Below, one piece after another: positions 23,810 through 35,771 of a stretch of 64,000 nucleotides of DNA. This DNA is from Alternaria dauci (Eukaryota > Ascomycota > Dothideomycetes > Pleosporales > Pleosporaceae). How positions within the stretch are numbered: the first letter of the stretch is position 1; each line of letters begins with the position of its first letter. Where the stretch lies: NCBI RefSeq assembly GCF_042100115.1, contig NC_091273.1:434001-498000 (forward strand), given 5' to 3'. Under the pieces are notes generated by a model. The model was not told where the DNA came from, did no database searches, and saw only the letters and a program-made list of their open reading frames with translations. Made by a program: the position numbers and the translations under genes.

Positions 23810-26162
23810 GTTGATGAATTGGAAGGTGATCTTTGAATATGCTGAATATAAAGCTGATGATCTAGTAGATGAGGCCGAGAGTGGAAGCTAGATGATGATC
23901 ATCGAGGGCATATGGACTGGCTTTTATACCATTGTCCCGGCACCAGCTCTTTGTCTCTGAGTGTCCTAACCACTACTGCGGCAACACCATTCTGGATGAT
24001 AGCAGCTACGACCCGACCGCGATAACAGCTGCCAAGAACCGTAGCAATATCGAGTACGACTCGACCGGCGGGCCGCTTGTGCTCATAGGTCCAGAATCAC
24101 AAAAGCTGCTCAGGTGAGTTCGTGTTTGTCAACTAGTCGTAGTGTCAATCCGTGTCTACACATCCTGAGCCAGGCTCTGGGCTGAGTGGCAGTATCTAGG
24201 GTATGTGATAGACTCGTTCCGCTGTGCATATCGCTTCCAGCTGCCATGCTAACCCGAACCAAGACGGTGAAGCATAATCGTTCGAGTTTTCCGGGCGCGG
24301 CAATACTCGACCCTGCATTATGGCGGCTGTTCAGTTGTCCGACGTCTGCAGTGTATGCGTCCTACCCGAGGACTGACTGCCGGCGGTATAGCTATTGACA
24401 CCGAGGCACACTTGTTGCGTGGGCCGATAGAGCCTCTTGATACTGGACACCAATGGCAGACTTGCAACTACTAGGAATACAGTAGCTGTCACATATCAGA
24501 TGATGGCTAGTGTACCAAACTCCTCTCACGCTCGCGAGCCGCTGTTCGCATGAGTCGTTGCTCGCATAGTCGGCGGCCAGAGCAGTGGACGTACATATGA
24601 AGTCGAAATGAACTGATCATATTAGCCTGGGGTACCGAACTCAGAATAGAAACATCGGGTCCGGAAGCTGGGTACATGCAGTCCATGAAGCTGACCGGAC
24701 AGCAAGGCAAGCTCCAAGCTGATATTGACCTTCATCTATGAGTCCTGTATCCCAGTCTTTGTCGGAAGATGTACGGAAGCGAAAACTGAAAACAGTCTGC
24801 CTCTCTGAGACGAGCGGCCTGCCATTACAAGCATATCGTTGTCATGTTCATCTCGTAGATCTGGAGAAGCGCGGAGCTCTTGGCGTGTAGATTAACCTTA
24901 TATTAAAGCTTGTCGTTCCATCGATGCTCGAGACCCTGACATAATCAATGTTAGCGAATACGATCTGCCGCCCTTGCAGATGTCTGCCCTGGAAGTCTAG
25001 AAGAGCGCCTAAAAATAAAAGCGGAAAGGTTAGTCACGATGCATGCATCCAACAGCTGTTCGATGCACGTGGTGACTCGGCGACAGGCCACGACCGAGGA
25101 TGTATCGCGTGAGCCCAGGCCCAACTACTGCCGGTTCAGCAGCGCAGGATCTAACCGGCGTAAAATTGCCAGGTGAAATAGATTGAGGATTGATTGCATG
25201 CTTCGTGTCGAAAGGACTCGCCCAAGACAGTCAGCCGAACCCAGCTTCGACGGCACGACCTTTGAACTGCCAGTCAAGCGCGATAACACCAAATTGCAAG
25301 TATGTGCTTCTATACACAACGCCTGTGATGAGAGTAAGTCAACCCAGACCTCAGGTTACTGCTTGGACCCTGGACGAGAAGAAGAAGGAGAGAAGAAACA
25401 GTTCTGGTCGGTAACACTAACATCAGTATAGCGAATGTCGCGCCATGGCTCTGGCGTTCATACACACAGACGTGCCCTCAACAGGGCCTTCCTGGGCAGT
25501 CGAATATCAGCTCAGTCGAGACGCGCCAAACGTGTCCATAGGCGCTCTTCAGAGTTGCAGGTGACGCTGCAATTGGAAATGGAGCAATGAAGACGAGCGA
25601 TACTCTTCAATCGGAACTCCTGGAAAATCAGCCTACGCATCGACTCAACAGCATTAGGGAAGAATGTCGCGTTTCAAGCATTCCAGGTTGGTTGTGGAGG
25701 AATTCGCTGCGACAGAGTCCGGGTAAAGACGCGTAGCGAGGCGGACAAGACGGAAGGTGCGCGAATTTCACCGGGTACTGCAGAGCTTCGACGCGTCAAA
25801 ACAACAATTGGATGGCCATTTGGAACTGTCCAAAGTGAATAAGAAAAAAGACAGTTGTGTGGCCAAGAAGACACGCAACTGAGAAGTCGCCATCTTCGCG
25901 AAGCAGCTACCCCGCCACCCATGTGGCTCACGCGTGGCGGCGTGGACCCTCCGATTTGTCACACAGAATGATGGCATCATTGCCGCGGTCCATTCCCCAT
26001 CCCAATCTCCAGCGGCGAAACTTTGCCAATCGCATATACATAACAACAACAACCTACTATCATCACAAAAGTACCTCTCCCTTCTCTGTGCAAAACACCC
26101 CAAACCACGCCAAACTGAAGCTCCTCACACTCTTCCTCTTCATCTTCCTCTCCTACCTTTCC
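23810..26162. other. Gene-poor stretch, 2.35 kb
   Basis: No supported gene on either strand. The open frames present are under 90 codons, without signal peptides, motifs or usable splice partners. The right end must hold the MsrA promoter. I see no repeats, transposon remains or RIP-like AT bias by eye. Confidence 0.5.
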
Positions 26163-26811
26163 ATGTCCTTTCTGACCAAGCTCTTCCGCCCCTTCAGCAG
26201 TATGTCGAATGCGCCCGCACAACCCATGAACGTACCGTCTGGTGCGCAGACCGCGACCGTGGCCGCAGGATGTTTCTGGGGCGTCGAGCACATGTACCGG
26301 AGAGAGTACAAGGGCAAGGGCCTTCTCGACGCGCGTGTAGGATACATTGGTGGTGATAGCGAGAACCCAGGCTACAGGGCCGTGTGCAGTGGACGCACAG
26401 GTCGTACGTATACACATGGTATGCCACGAGGTGCCACGGAGGCTAATTACTAGAACAGACGCCGAAGCCTTGCAAGTCGTCTACGACCCCGAGAAAGTTA
26501 CCTACCGCTCCTTGCTCGAGTTCTTTTACAGGATGCACGATCCCACTACCGAGAACCGCCAGGGCCCAGATGTGGGTACACAGTATCGCTCTGCCATCTT
26601 CTACCACGATGCTGAGCAGGAGAAGATTGCGCGCGATGTTACGGATAAGGTGAACAAGCAGTGGTGGAAGGGTGGTGTTACGACGGAGATTCTGCCAGCG
26701 GGGAAATGGTGGGATGCGGAACAGTATCATCAGTTGTATCTGGACAACAACCCAGGGGGCTACGAGTGCCCCAGTCATTTCTTGAGGAGTTTCCCGCCGC
26801 TGCAGGATTAG
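26163..26811 (+). CDS. msrA: Peptide methionine (S)-S-oxide reductase
   Basis: Exons 26163-26403 and 26459-26811 with a 55-bp intron (GTACGT...ACAG, branch GCTAATT) encode 197 aa. The catalytic motif GCFWG places the nucleophile at Cys37. Splicing rebuilds the conserved SGRTGHAEALQV, and PTTENRQGPDVGTQYRS follows. The enzyme reduces S-methionine sulfoxide in proteins and free Met, recycled by thioredoxin. The ATG at 26163 gives an N-terminus (MSFLTKLFRPFSSM) that could be a weak mitochondrial signal. The frame stays open upstream to ATGs near 25968 and would add a hydrophobic stretch, so a longer targeted isoform is possible. Confidence 0.93.
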
Positions 26812-26958
26812 TGCGTTGGAATGGAATATTATAGGATGGTTATATCTGGCAATGTAGAATGACATGTCTCACGGCTACGCTTACTTCGCTTTTGTCAGTG
26901 CCTGCAGAAATACTAGCAAAACCGCTCTTGTTCACATTTTAGACTATCAGACATGTGT

Positions 26959-27537
26959 CTACGACGGGGGCATAACCTCGAAAGTCTGTGCAACCTGCTG
27001 CTCCCAAGGCAATCTACATTTTCCAAAAATCTCCGCACTAGGCTGAAAGTTCTTGATTCCTTCGTCCAGCAATCCTGTCCTCAGCACAATGTCATCGGGG
27101 CCCAGGATTTCCTGGTGGTGGTATACATGTGTGGTGCAGTTCTTGCAGTAGTACTAACCAAACAATTGTATTAGTGAGCGTTCTCGCAACACACGTGACA
27201 GATTGTAGACGGGAGAAGATGAGGATGACATACGCAGTGAACGCTGTTCCCAGAGTCACCCTTGTACGTGTATTTGCCTAGATCATCGCCCTTGGTGATC
27301 TTCAGTGCCTTGAGAGGGATAATCTGGTTGAGGGTGTATGTTGAACCAGACAGTTCTTTGCAGGTGTTGCAATGGCTAGTTGGTCCATTAGCTACTAACG
27401 CTGGGTTGACTTGCTAGCTAGAGCAGGAAAGACGAATGATACAAAGCTCACCAGAGAACGTGAGACTGCTGATCCTTCTCCAGGGTGGCAGTCCACTCTG
27501 TCTGCTTGCAGTGGCAGTGTCCTTTAAAGTCCGTCAT
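26959..27537 (-). CDS. GFA/CENP-V-fold zinc protein
   Basis: Three exons, 27537-27452, 27375-27234 and 27153-26959, encode 140 aa; introns of 76 and 80 bp have GTGAGC and GTATGT donors. The zinc-binding cysteines are all visible: GHCHC near the N-terminus, LCHCNTCKELSGS (formed by the first splice) and YCKNCTTHVYHH. This is the glutathione-dependent formaldehyde-activating (GFA)/CENP-V fold. Many fungal members of about 130-150 aa exist and few have a proven substrate; S-hydroxymethylglutathione formation is the textbook activity but should not be assumed. The stop lies about 150 bp from that of msrA, so the two genes converge. Confidence 0.9.
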
Positions 27538-28350
27538 CCTGATTGGTTCAGTCTCAAAAAAGAATTTCCGTATCGAGTTAGAAAAGATGGATGGATAGTA
27601 ATCGGATGGTGGACATCAAGGTAGTCGGGACATGGTATTTATACAAAGCATGACCGCCGACCCAACATTCTGTCTGCTGCCCCGACTTTATTCCATTTTT
27701 CCCCCTCCATCTGGTTTTAGTCCGGTTCCTGCTCGCAGGATCAAGATACTGCCAGCGTATCAGCGGCGGTTGCTCTACATCCTGACCTCCCGATGCGAGT
27801 ATTTGTCAAGGAAATGCGGGTGCTGGCGCTGGAATGATACATGGGGTCTGCTCATGACGTTCTAGGCTTCATCCTATCATCATGTCGGAACAGACGCGTT
27901 GTCTGCCCTTGCTCCTAGACCCCTGCAATGGCGGCAACTAGGTTGTGGCTACGGCCGCGAACTACCGCACTACGAGTGCCGATGGCTTGACTGTCCGCAA
28001 TGGGAAGAGATGGCATTTGAGAATGGGAGAAGCTTGGGGCTTGTATGAGGGGTAAGCCCAGGCGCGTCCCAGGCGATCAACAGCGCGGCTGGAAGTGACG
28101 TAAGCGGGGCAGGTACTGTCTGTACACCATAGCCGAGCAGCTCGATGCTGCATCTTTGCTGATTCGATATAATCCCACGTCTCGAGACGAGATGGAATAA
28201 GGACGTGACATGACGCGACTGAGGTCGGACTCTAAATTATGCGATCGCGAGGATATGCTTGGAAGTGCTGAACAATCTCTAGCCGAATGTCATCGTATGC
28301 CTAGTCAAAGAACAAATTCAACAAAGATGTATTTTTCATCAACGGCATCC
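27538..28350. other. Intergenic, 813 bp
   Basis: GFA-gene promoter and amidase 3' flank. Nothing coding seen. Confidence 0.5.
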
Positions 28351-30175
28351 TCAATCTACTTCCAGCAGTTGGTATCGTCCGCCATGCTTATCTAGTGCAT
28401 CCTCCACTCTCTCCATGATAGCGAGTACCTTTTCCTCTTCCAGTCTCCGTCCTACGACTTGCACAGCCACGGGCAGACCCGCCATCTTCTGCGCGTCGTA
28501 GTGCTTGTATGCGCCCTTTGCGACGCCATTCAGCTTCTTGAAGTTGAAATCCGATGGCAAGGCGTCTTTGACAGGATCGACATGTGTAACAGGGATAATT
28601 CCAGAGGAATAGTCGAGCTAAATCTTGTCAACACATGGAAAAGAATAGGTAACGTCGAGCACTAAGAAGACTTACCAGGTTGAACATGAAAGTGTATCCA
28701 CAGCTGCTAACAGCATCATGCATACCCCCGTGAGGCACGGCAGGCGTCGCGTTGGGCGGGGTGAGCATGACATCCATGTTGGCCTCCTCAGACCACCACT
28801 TGTAGAAGTTTGCCTTGAACGCCTCGCGCTTGCCAGCGAGCTGCCAGTACTCGTGTGCTGATTTTGGATGCCAGTCGCGTAGTAGGCCAGCCCAGATATC
28901 GTCACCCTTGACGTATTTCACGTACAGGTAGTGTATGTACTTGATGAAGCGAGGGAGACGCATGTAATAAACCAACTGGGCTGCACCAAGGTCGTTCCAT
29001 TCTCCGGTGCGGAAATGGCTCATGAATGTGTTGCCGCCGTCACTGAGGAGGAGTTGGGACGCCAACTGTAATGCCTCATACGGCGAGGGGGGCTCAACAT
29101 CAAAGACTTCGTGGCCTTCCGCCGCGAGTGCTTTGGCCGTTTGGTCTAGAGCGCGCGCGCATGCCGGTGAAGGGTCGGCGACGTGATCGGTCCGCATGAC
29201 GCCTATGCGCAGCTTTTTCTTCTCCCTGAACTCTGTCTCGATGTCTTCTCTCCACTCCAGCGGATGCACAGTGTAGTCGTACTTCCAGGGCTTCATCTGG
29301 ATGAAACTACGCGTAAAGTACGTCAGGTCGTTTAATGTTCGTGCCATGGGGCTGAAGACAGAGGGTATAGCTTCCTGGCCTGCCATACTTGTGTTCATGC
29401 CCACCTTTGGCCATCGTCCCGTCGAACATCGTATCGAGTAGCAACCGGAGAAGTGGGCGGGGGCGCGGACCGAGCCAGCGACGTCTGAACCGATACCAAT
29501 GCGACTGCCACCGAACGCCAACAATGCCGACTCTCCACCCGTCGAGCCACCGGGCGAGTATTTGTCGTTGTGGGGGTTCTTGCACTGGCCCCAGACGTCG
29601 TTTGTGGATTCGAAGGAAAGAAGGGTGGTAGGCAGGTTGGTCTTGACGAACGGCACGGCACCGGCGTCCTTCAATATCTTCACCATGACTCCATCTTCTG
29701 TAGCAGGTTTCCCAGTGTTCCTTGAATAGCCGACGGAGATATCAAAGCCCTTAACTTGTATCGAGTCCTTCAACGAGACAGGAATGCCGGCGAGCGGTCC
29801 TTTCAAATTGACCTCCTTCTCCGCCCATTCTTCTGCTTCGGGAAAGAGTATCTCCGTCACGCAATTCGTCTTCTCCTGCGCCTTTATGGCGACTTTGCCA
29901 TATGTGCGCAGGATATCGACAGGGCTGGTGATTTGCTTGTGCACATCTTGGACGAGCTCCTGGATGGGTTTGCCGAGGATGGAGCGTTCTTGGGGAGACA
30001 GAGGGTACAGGTACGGTGTGGGAAGTGTCGCGATCTTAGAAGCGCGCTCCGACTGCTTGCGCTTGCTGGTGGTGGAGAGTTAGCTTGTCGCGTCGGCGAG
30101 ACTGTGTGGGGTCGGTAGGGAGCTTGGAGCAACTCACCAGTCGGCCTTATGCTGCCAGTATTCCGAAAGACCCAT
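28351..30175 (-). CDS. Amidase (amidase-signature family, acetamidase/FAAH-like)
   Basis: Exons 30175-30138, 30065-28676 and 28617-28351 encode 564 aa. The Ser-cisSer-Lys triad can be placed: Lys112 (PVSLKDS), Ser187 (PGGSTGGESA) and nucleophile Ser211 (SDVAGSVRAP). The usual GGSIR is AGSVR here, a mild change. The N-terminus MGLSEYWQHKAD is typical of fungal general amidases that hydrolyse carboxamides to acid and ammonia. The first exon is only 38 bp, fixed by its GTGAGT donor and frame. No signal peptide, so cytosolic. A stand-alone gene as far as neighbours show. Confidence 0.93.
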
Positions 30176-31488
30176 CTTCCAAGTACAATTATGAAGAAGA
30201 AGTGATTATAGAATTCAGAGTCAAAGGAGGAGCTCAATACGCCCTCGGGAACGATCATTAGTCACATGTCCTCTGAGAGCCGCGATTATGCGTCTTGCTA
30301 TCGGGGAGCTGTGTCGCGTGGACCTGCCGCATCGGAGCTGACCCGAGGTGGACTGAGCGGGGACCTCTTATCACCGACATGTCAATACACGCCCTGCACC
30401 AACACCACGCCTTACAACAAGTTACACCCCCCACTCTCGATCTCTAGACATAGATCCTCGCGACTGTTGACTGAAATAACCTCCATCGACTTGTCACCGA
30501 CAGCACGATGCATCAGGTGGTAGATACAGTGGAAGGGCTGGACTATGACAGCCACCAGGCATCCAGCACAACTCTGCATCATCATCAATGCCTCACTTCC
30601 CACCTTTGACGCGAAAACCCATCTCCATCGTGCACAAAGATAGGCTGACCAATACCTGCGAGATACTACCAACTCCACAGCAAAGCATTGACGCATTTAG
30701 CCTCGCTGTCCTCTCATCACCACACGCGTCTCTTGAGCAACGCCATCACCAAAGCACAGAACCATTCCTCCAAACAATGTTTCAACCTCCCTCGCATCTG
30801 ATTGAGCCTCAACAGATAGCTCCCGCGCGCGAGGTAGGGCGGGAGGCCGATGTGGGACCGCGGAAGTAAAGCAACAGCCGCAACGGAACCTCTCACCCAG
30901 TCGATCTCGACATCAAACTGTGGCTCCACTTCCCTCAGGTACCGCTCTGATTCTGTGTACCTGAATGGCTTCCCCAGACTTGATGCGCCAAAGTGTCAAT
31001 GCGGTAACCGCTGGCGCACTGATGCGCGCCAGCTCGGACATTTTCTAGAGGTGCCGCTTCTCGATGCTGATTGGCCCACGCAGCGACTACTCGAGATGCC
31101 ATGAAACCACGGTGGTCCAGACACACCACGAGCAAGAATAGCAGCGATCGCGACCATACTCTTTTCGACATGTTGTTGAGATGGCATACAACTCTGACTT
31201 GTATAAGATGAGCTGGAGGCAGCGTCGTAGTAACATCATCAAACACATCATCAACCAGCTCATCACAACTCACTTCTCTTTTCGTCTTTTTTCCTCTTGT
31301 TTCCTTATTTCCTTGTTTCCTATCTGGGTCTCATTTATTCAACGGCTTTTCCTACCACGACACATTCTCTTCTGCTGTGCAGACCGCTATCCATTCCTTA
31401 CTGCATCAATCGCTTCGTCTGTCTACTTCAAACTCCATCGGATCCTTAGCCACATCTACCCTACAACATCCAACTTCAGTCCGCCAAC
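30176..31488. other. Divergent intergenic region, 1.3 kb
   Basis: Between the divergent amidase and MARVEL genes. The last 280 bp before 31489 are a long pyrimidine-rich leader (runs of TTTTC and CTTG), typical of a fungal 5' UTR/promoter. No gene. Confidence 0.5.
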
Positions 31489-32189
31489 ATGCCTGTCCCA
31501 AGCTACAACGCCATGCCTTTGAGCAAGATGTTCCTTGGCGCCCGCGTCCTCCAGGCAATCTGCATGATCCTGATCATCGGCATCTGCTCCAACTTTATCC
31601 AGATGATTGTCACAACCGGTGTCGAGCCTCCTAAAGAATTCGTCGGCACACTGAGCGTGGTACGTACACATCCCATTTTCTGGATTCTTCCACATCGCTA
31701 ACATGCTTTCTCCAGACATGCATCGCAGCCCTCTACATCATGGTCAGCGTAGGCTATTACTGGTCCCAAGCCAACCTCGGTCTCCTCGTCATGACAGGCG
31801 TCGACTCCCTCATCCTCATCGCCTTCATCGTGTGCGCTGTTACCCTGGGTAAACCAATGTCCTTCCTCAACTGCTACGTCATCGGCAAGTCTTCGGTAGA
31901 GGTCGATACCATGTACGCCAGCGCTTTTGTCACAGCGACTGTTGAGAACCTGAACAAGAGCACGAGCAGCCTGGGTCACTGGGCGGGTGTCACGAGGAGC
32001 AACTGCTTCCAGGCCAAGACTGTTTGGGGTATGGCTATTGCGCTTTGGTAAGTTTTGAACGTGTTTGTGATGGTTGGCCAAGTATTAACATAGCTCAGTA
32101 TACTCTTCACCGTTTCTTGCGCTCTTCTGCCTACGCTTTGGTACAAGAACAACATGAAGAAGCCTGCCAAGACCGTCGAGGAGGCTTAA
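31489..32189 (+). CDS. MARVEL-domain four-span membrane protein
   Basis: Exons 31489-31659, 31716-32047 and 32099-32189 encode 197 aa. Four hydrophobic segments (about 17-40, 58-76, 82-104 and 165-183) with a polar loop between the third and fourth match the MARVEL topology. The short cytosolic tail ends NNMKKPAKTVEEA. MARVEL proteins sit in ordered membrane domains such as eisosomes or vesicles; the specific role here is unknown. The start is the first ATG after the CT-rich leader. Confidence 0.85.
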
Positions 32190-33237
32190 GCACCAAGTAT
32201 CCTTGGCCTTTGATACAACGACCAGACACGAAGACTTAGCAGTCAAAAAGGAATGTGTCTGACAAGAGCGCTCTCTGCCAGTTCCTCATCCTCCTCCACC
32301 ACTACTATCACAAAAACTCATGCCTTTCTTTTATCTGTCAAAAACGCAAAAATAGTCTGCATTGCGAGGGAGTTTGGAGTCGTCTATCATCATTTCTGTT
32401 TTTCTTCTTCAGACATTGAATGTCGATAATCCTAATGGATAGTTTTGGGCCTAGTTGCTCTATATCAAAAACATTTATATGAGTTTATTGTACTCTCTAT
32501 GTGTGTGCCGCCGTGATCAAATCAGTTTGCCCCAGTCGTTTCATCCATCCTTCCTCGCTCATCCTTCTGTTCTTCGCTGTTGTCGTATGAAGTCTCGTTT
32601 CTTTGTCGAGAGCGCACGGACAGTTGGACGCTTTCCGGCTGCCGTCCCTCGGATCACCTTTCTACAGTGCTTGATCATTACAAATCCGCTGACAGTGTAT
32701 ATATGTCTTTATTTTGCACGTAGTTTGTCGAGGTGATAGTCATCACTTCCCACTCAACAACTCCGATTCATGGCTTCCTGCATCGAGTCATATCACAGTC
32801 AACCGAAGTAAGTGAAACCTCGGAGTCACACAAACAAATGACTGTCTTCCAAGTGTAAAGTCCATAGCATGAGTCGATGTTTTGTTGAGGTATGCAATAC
32901 GTACTCCCTGCCATGTTGTATTGTGAGTAGTCTTTATCCTTGCAAAGGCGTACTAAGCAAGGTTGAGGCTACCACCATGCGCATACGAGCGTGATGCCAG
33001 CAACGCGCCTTCTCATCAACAACTTGTATGTTTCTATCCTTTCCTTACTTTCGATTCATTCATGCGTCATGCTATAAATGATGCTCTCAGATTACCATGT
33101 TTCTACCATTAAAACCACAGTACCTTGAACTTCCAACACCGTCATTTAAAAGCACAACTACCACGACCAATCTGTTAACTAAGATCACAAGCACATCAAG
33201 CGTAGCAACTCCAACTTCTATCCGCCTACTCCCCATC
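32190..33237. other. Intergenic, 1.05 kb
   Basis: AT-richer spacer between two plus-strand genes. Only chance frames. Confidence 0.5.
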
Positions 33238-33585
33238 ATGTGCGAGTACACACAACTGATATGCTCCAAATCCGGCTGCCAAACCCACGTCCCAGATTCT
33301 ACAACCTTCCGCAAAGTCTGTGGCGCAAAGCAGATTGGATACAAACTTCCAAAATCAAGATTGACAGGACCCGAAGCCTTGCAAGCATCAAAGTCATGCG
33401 AGGAAAAGAATCGCACGTTTGTGACTGGAGAGACGAAGGGCTTGCTGTGCGAAGAACACCAAAAGATCAAGGATGATGCAAGTTGGAAGGAGAAAGGTAT
33501 AGGACATAAGGCAGAGCGATTGCCGACGGGTATGAAGAATCTGATACATGGCGCGAATGGGTCGCCGAGACGGCGAAGGGGTTGA
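33238..33585 (+). CDS. Small cysteine-containing protein, unknown
   Basis: Intronless 115-aa frame from the ATG at 33238; the frame is open to 33097, but the added residues are Thr/Ser-rich and look like 5' UTR. The sequence opens MCEYTQLICSKSGC, and further Cys residues occur in KVCGAK, KSCEEKN and GLLCEEHQ. The spaced Cys/His pattern could bind zinc. The tail is basic (SPRRRRG). No signal peptide, so not an obvious effector. It converges on the UstYa-like gene 177 bp away. Confidence 0.55.
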   Translation: MCEYTQLICSKSGCQTHVPDSTTFRKVCGAKQIGYKLPKSRLTGPEALQASKSCEEKNRTFVTGETKGLLCEEHQKIKDDASWKEKGIGHKAERLPTGMKNLIHGANGSPRRRRG

Positions 33586-33762
33586 TTAGGATCAGAGTGG
33601 TGTGTGTTCTGGGTGGACGATCAGACAGACGATATGCGGGCACAAGTCTTCTAGGCAGATTACGATATAGTGAATCCTGAATTGAACGTATAGCTGTTTA
33701 GCACATGGTAAAACGATCCAACCCCGCGGACCCTCCGCCTCCGAAGTCGCTCTCCCAATATC

Positions 33763-34461
33763 TCAAGCCGGAAGGTGACAAACCGAAAAGCCCGGTGAAG
33801 TTTGCGACACAGTAAGATTCATGACTGATCTCGGCTTCTCCAGATAATCAATCATGAGCTGCGAGCAGTGCTTCGTATGCGTCAACGCCCTCACATGCAG
33901 ATCAAGATACTTCTGATCTTCCTGATAGCCGCGATGCAGCCGTCGCCACATGAGCGCGCAGTGCACCATGTGCTCCCGAATCTCTGTAAAGTAGGTATTT
34001 GGCGCGACCACGTCGCCCATTTCGTCTTCGGTAAGCAGGCGCTTGGCTTCGCGTGTTTCGTAGGCTTGCCATTTGGCGAGACGCTTGAAGTCGTCTAGGT
34101 TCTTGTGGTCGATGCATGGGTTTGGTACCCAGATGTTGGAGAGGACGTCGTAGGTGCAATTGTTTGCTCGGGCGGTGGTCGAATTTGTACCGCAGTCGAG
34201 GGTTCTCATGCGTGGTGGTTGTGGAGGGAATGGGCGGATGAGGAAGCCGAGGAGGGTTGTGATTGCTATCGCGAGTAGGAATATGAGAGCATGCAAGGCG
34301 ATGGTCTTTTTCCGGTCTCCGCTCTTGAAAGGCGAGGGTTTCCAGCTGTGTGGTTCTAGCAATAGTCGTTCCTCATGCGAACTGTCCTGCGAGCTCTCTG
34401 TCTCTTTGTCGTCATTGTATGATCGATCTTGAGACATGTTCTTGGATGGAAACCTGTTCAA
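33763..34461 (-). CDS. DUF3328/UstYa-like protein (copy 1)
   Basis: Intronless, 232 aa from the ATG at 34461 (a second ATG at 34437 is possible). One membrane segment at about residues 54-75 follows a cytosolic Ser/Glu-rich N-terminus. The luminal part carries DCGTNSTTARANNCTYD, IWVPNPC, and the two family motifs HMVHC (164-168) and HTKHC (195-199). In characterised fungal RiPP pathways, UstYa proteins are oxidases that cyclise or oxidise the peptide, probably through metal bound by the HxxHC motifs. It is closest to copy 2 at 46614 (shared FRPFPP/IRPFPP, EHM[VI]HCALMWRRLH). It stands about 9 kb from the precursor, with two unrelated genes between. Confidence 0.88.
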   Translation of the reverse strand: MNRFPSKNMSQDRSYNDDKETESSQDSSHEERLLLEPHSWKPSPFKSGDRKKTIALHALIFLLAIAITTLLGFLIRPFPPQPPRMRTLDCGTNSTTARANNCTYDVLSNIWVPNPCIDHKNLDDFKRLAKWQAYETREAKRLLTEDEMGDVVAPNTYFTEIREHMVHCALMWRRLHRGYQEDQKYLDLHVRALTHTKHCSQLMIDYLEKPRSVMNLTVSQTSPGFSVCHLPA

Positions 34462-35771
34462 TCATCAGTCAAACGTCGAAAGCCCAGTCGAGAATGAGGC
34501 GGATTACCGTTAGACTCCTGCAACCTACGAGCAGATTGTTGGATGTTTTGACAGACCGCGAACTCGCGAGCGTGAGCAAGATTGTCCTTTGGCACTAGCA
34601 TGTACTAGAAATGATACAGCTGAGAAAAGGTGTGGACCCCAGAATCATTTCCACAATAGAGTCCAAAGTTTGACGTAGAAACGCGATTGCCTATCTGCTA
34701 CATCAGTTCTTCTCATCAAGATGGAGAGTACAGTCAGCATGAGTAAGCTTTTCGGCTGCGGGCCGATGCGCTTTCTACTAAGATCCTGCTATGACTGTTA
34801 TCTGAGTAGACACTGCATCGTAACGACTAGATACCGATGTCTGTCTGAGAAGTGGCTTCGAGGTGCGCTCGGATCGTTGTCCCAGTGGCTGTTAGCCCAT
34901 CGGTGCAATCCGCAAACATCTCGCCCAACCTACAAGGTTCGTGATCAGGAACCACATTCTACCGTCCAGACACTGCTGAGCTTCATATGTGGTTCTGTAT
35001 AGGAATGATCTGTTGGTAGAAGATGAAGAATGCGATGCCTGTTATTACGGTTTCTGTTTGCAGTACGCGTACAGCTATCACGGCGCGTCATCGACGCGTT
35101 CCCTTCAGGCTGCGCGGGCATGATGCCGCACGTGTCTGAAAGTTGATAGGAGAGCCGTATATCGTATATATTCTACGCTCCATCTCCCTCAGTGATCGCG
35201 TTTGTCGAGAGGCATCCCAAGTCATTGTAAGTGTAGAAATCTGACTTGTGAAACAGTTGGTGGTGAAGAAGTGGCAGGACGACTGGGGCTCGGGCGCTGA
35301 AGTTGCGGGCCACTGCCCAAGCGGCGCCCCGCCCGCCAACCGCATGTCGACCAGCTTCGATCCCTTGACACTCGATCCCCGCTGCACGCGGCCAACAAAG
35401 TTTCTGTGCGAATGCGAAAAGACGATGCTGCGCACAGCACGACATCAGCAATGGAAGAAGCAATGCACAAAAGTTACGAAAGTGTCAACGCTACTACGAT
35501 GGGAACTGAAGCACAAAAGCGATAGAAGTTGCTCGACCAACCCCGGAAACCAGCAGCTCCAAAGGCAACATGCCTATGCTACAAAGACAAATAGCGACTC
35601 GCAGTCTTATCCTATCAGTTGACCTTCTTCTCTTGTGATGATAAACCCGACTCGACATCCCCTATCTTCCTATCGGCGTCTCGTGGCTTAAGCCAGGAGA
35701 ATCTGGCATCCATTTTGTCTTCCAACTATCAAATGCTTGTCAGCATGGCGCGGCGAACCACGCTGGACGGC
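34462..35771. other. Intergenic, 1.3 kb
   Basis: Upstream of UstYa-like copy 1 and downstream of the NACHT gene. Open frames at 35088-35622 overlap on both strands and look like chance. No gene called. Confidence 0.5.
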
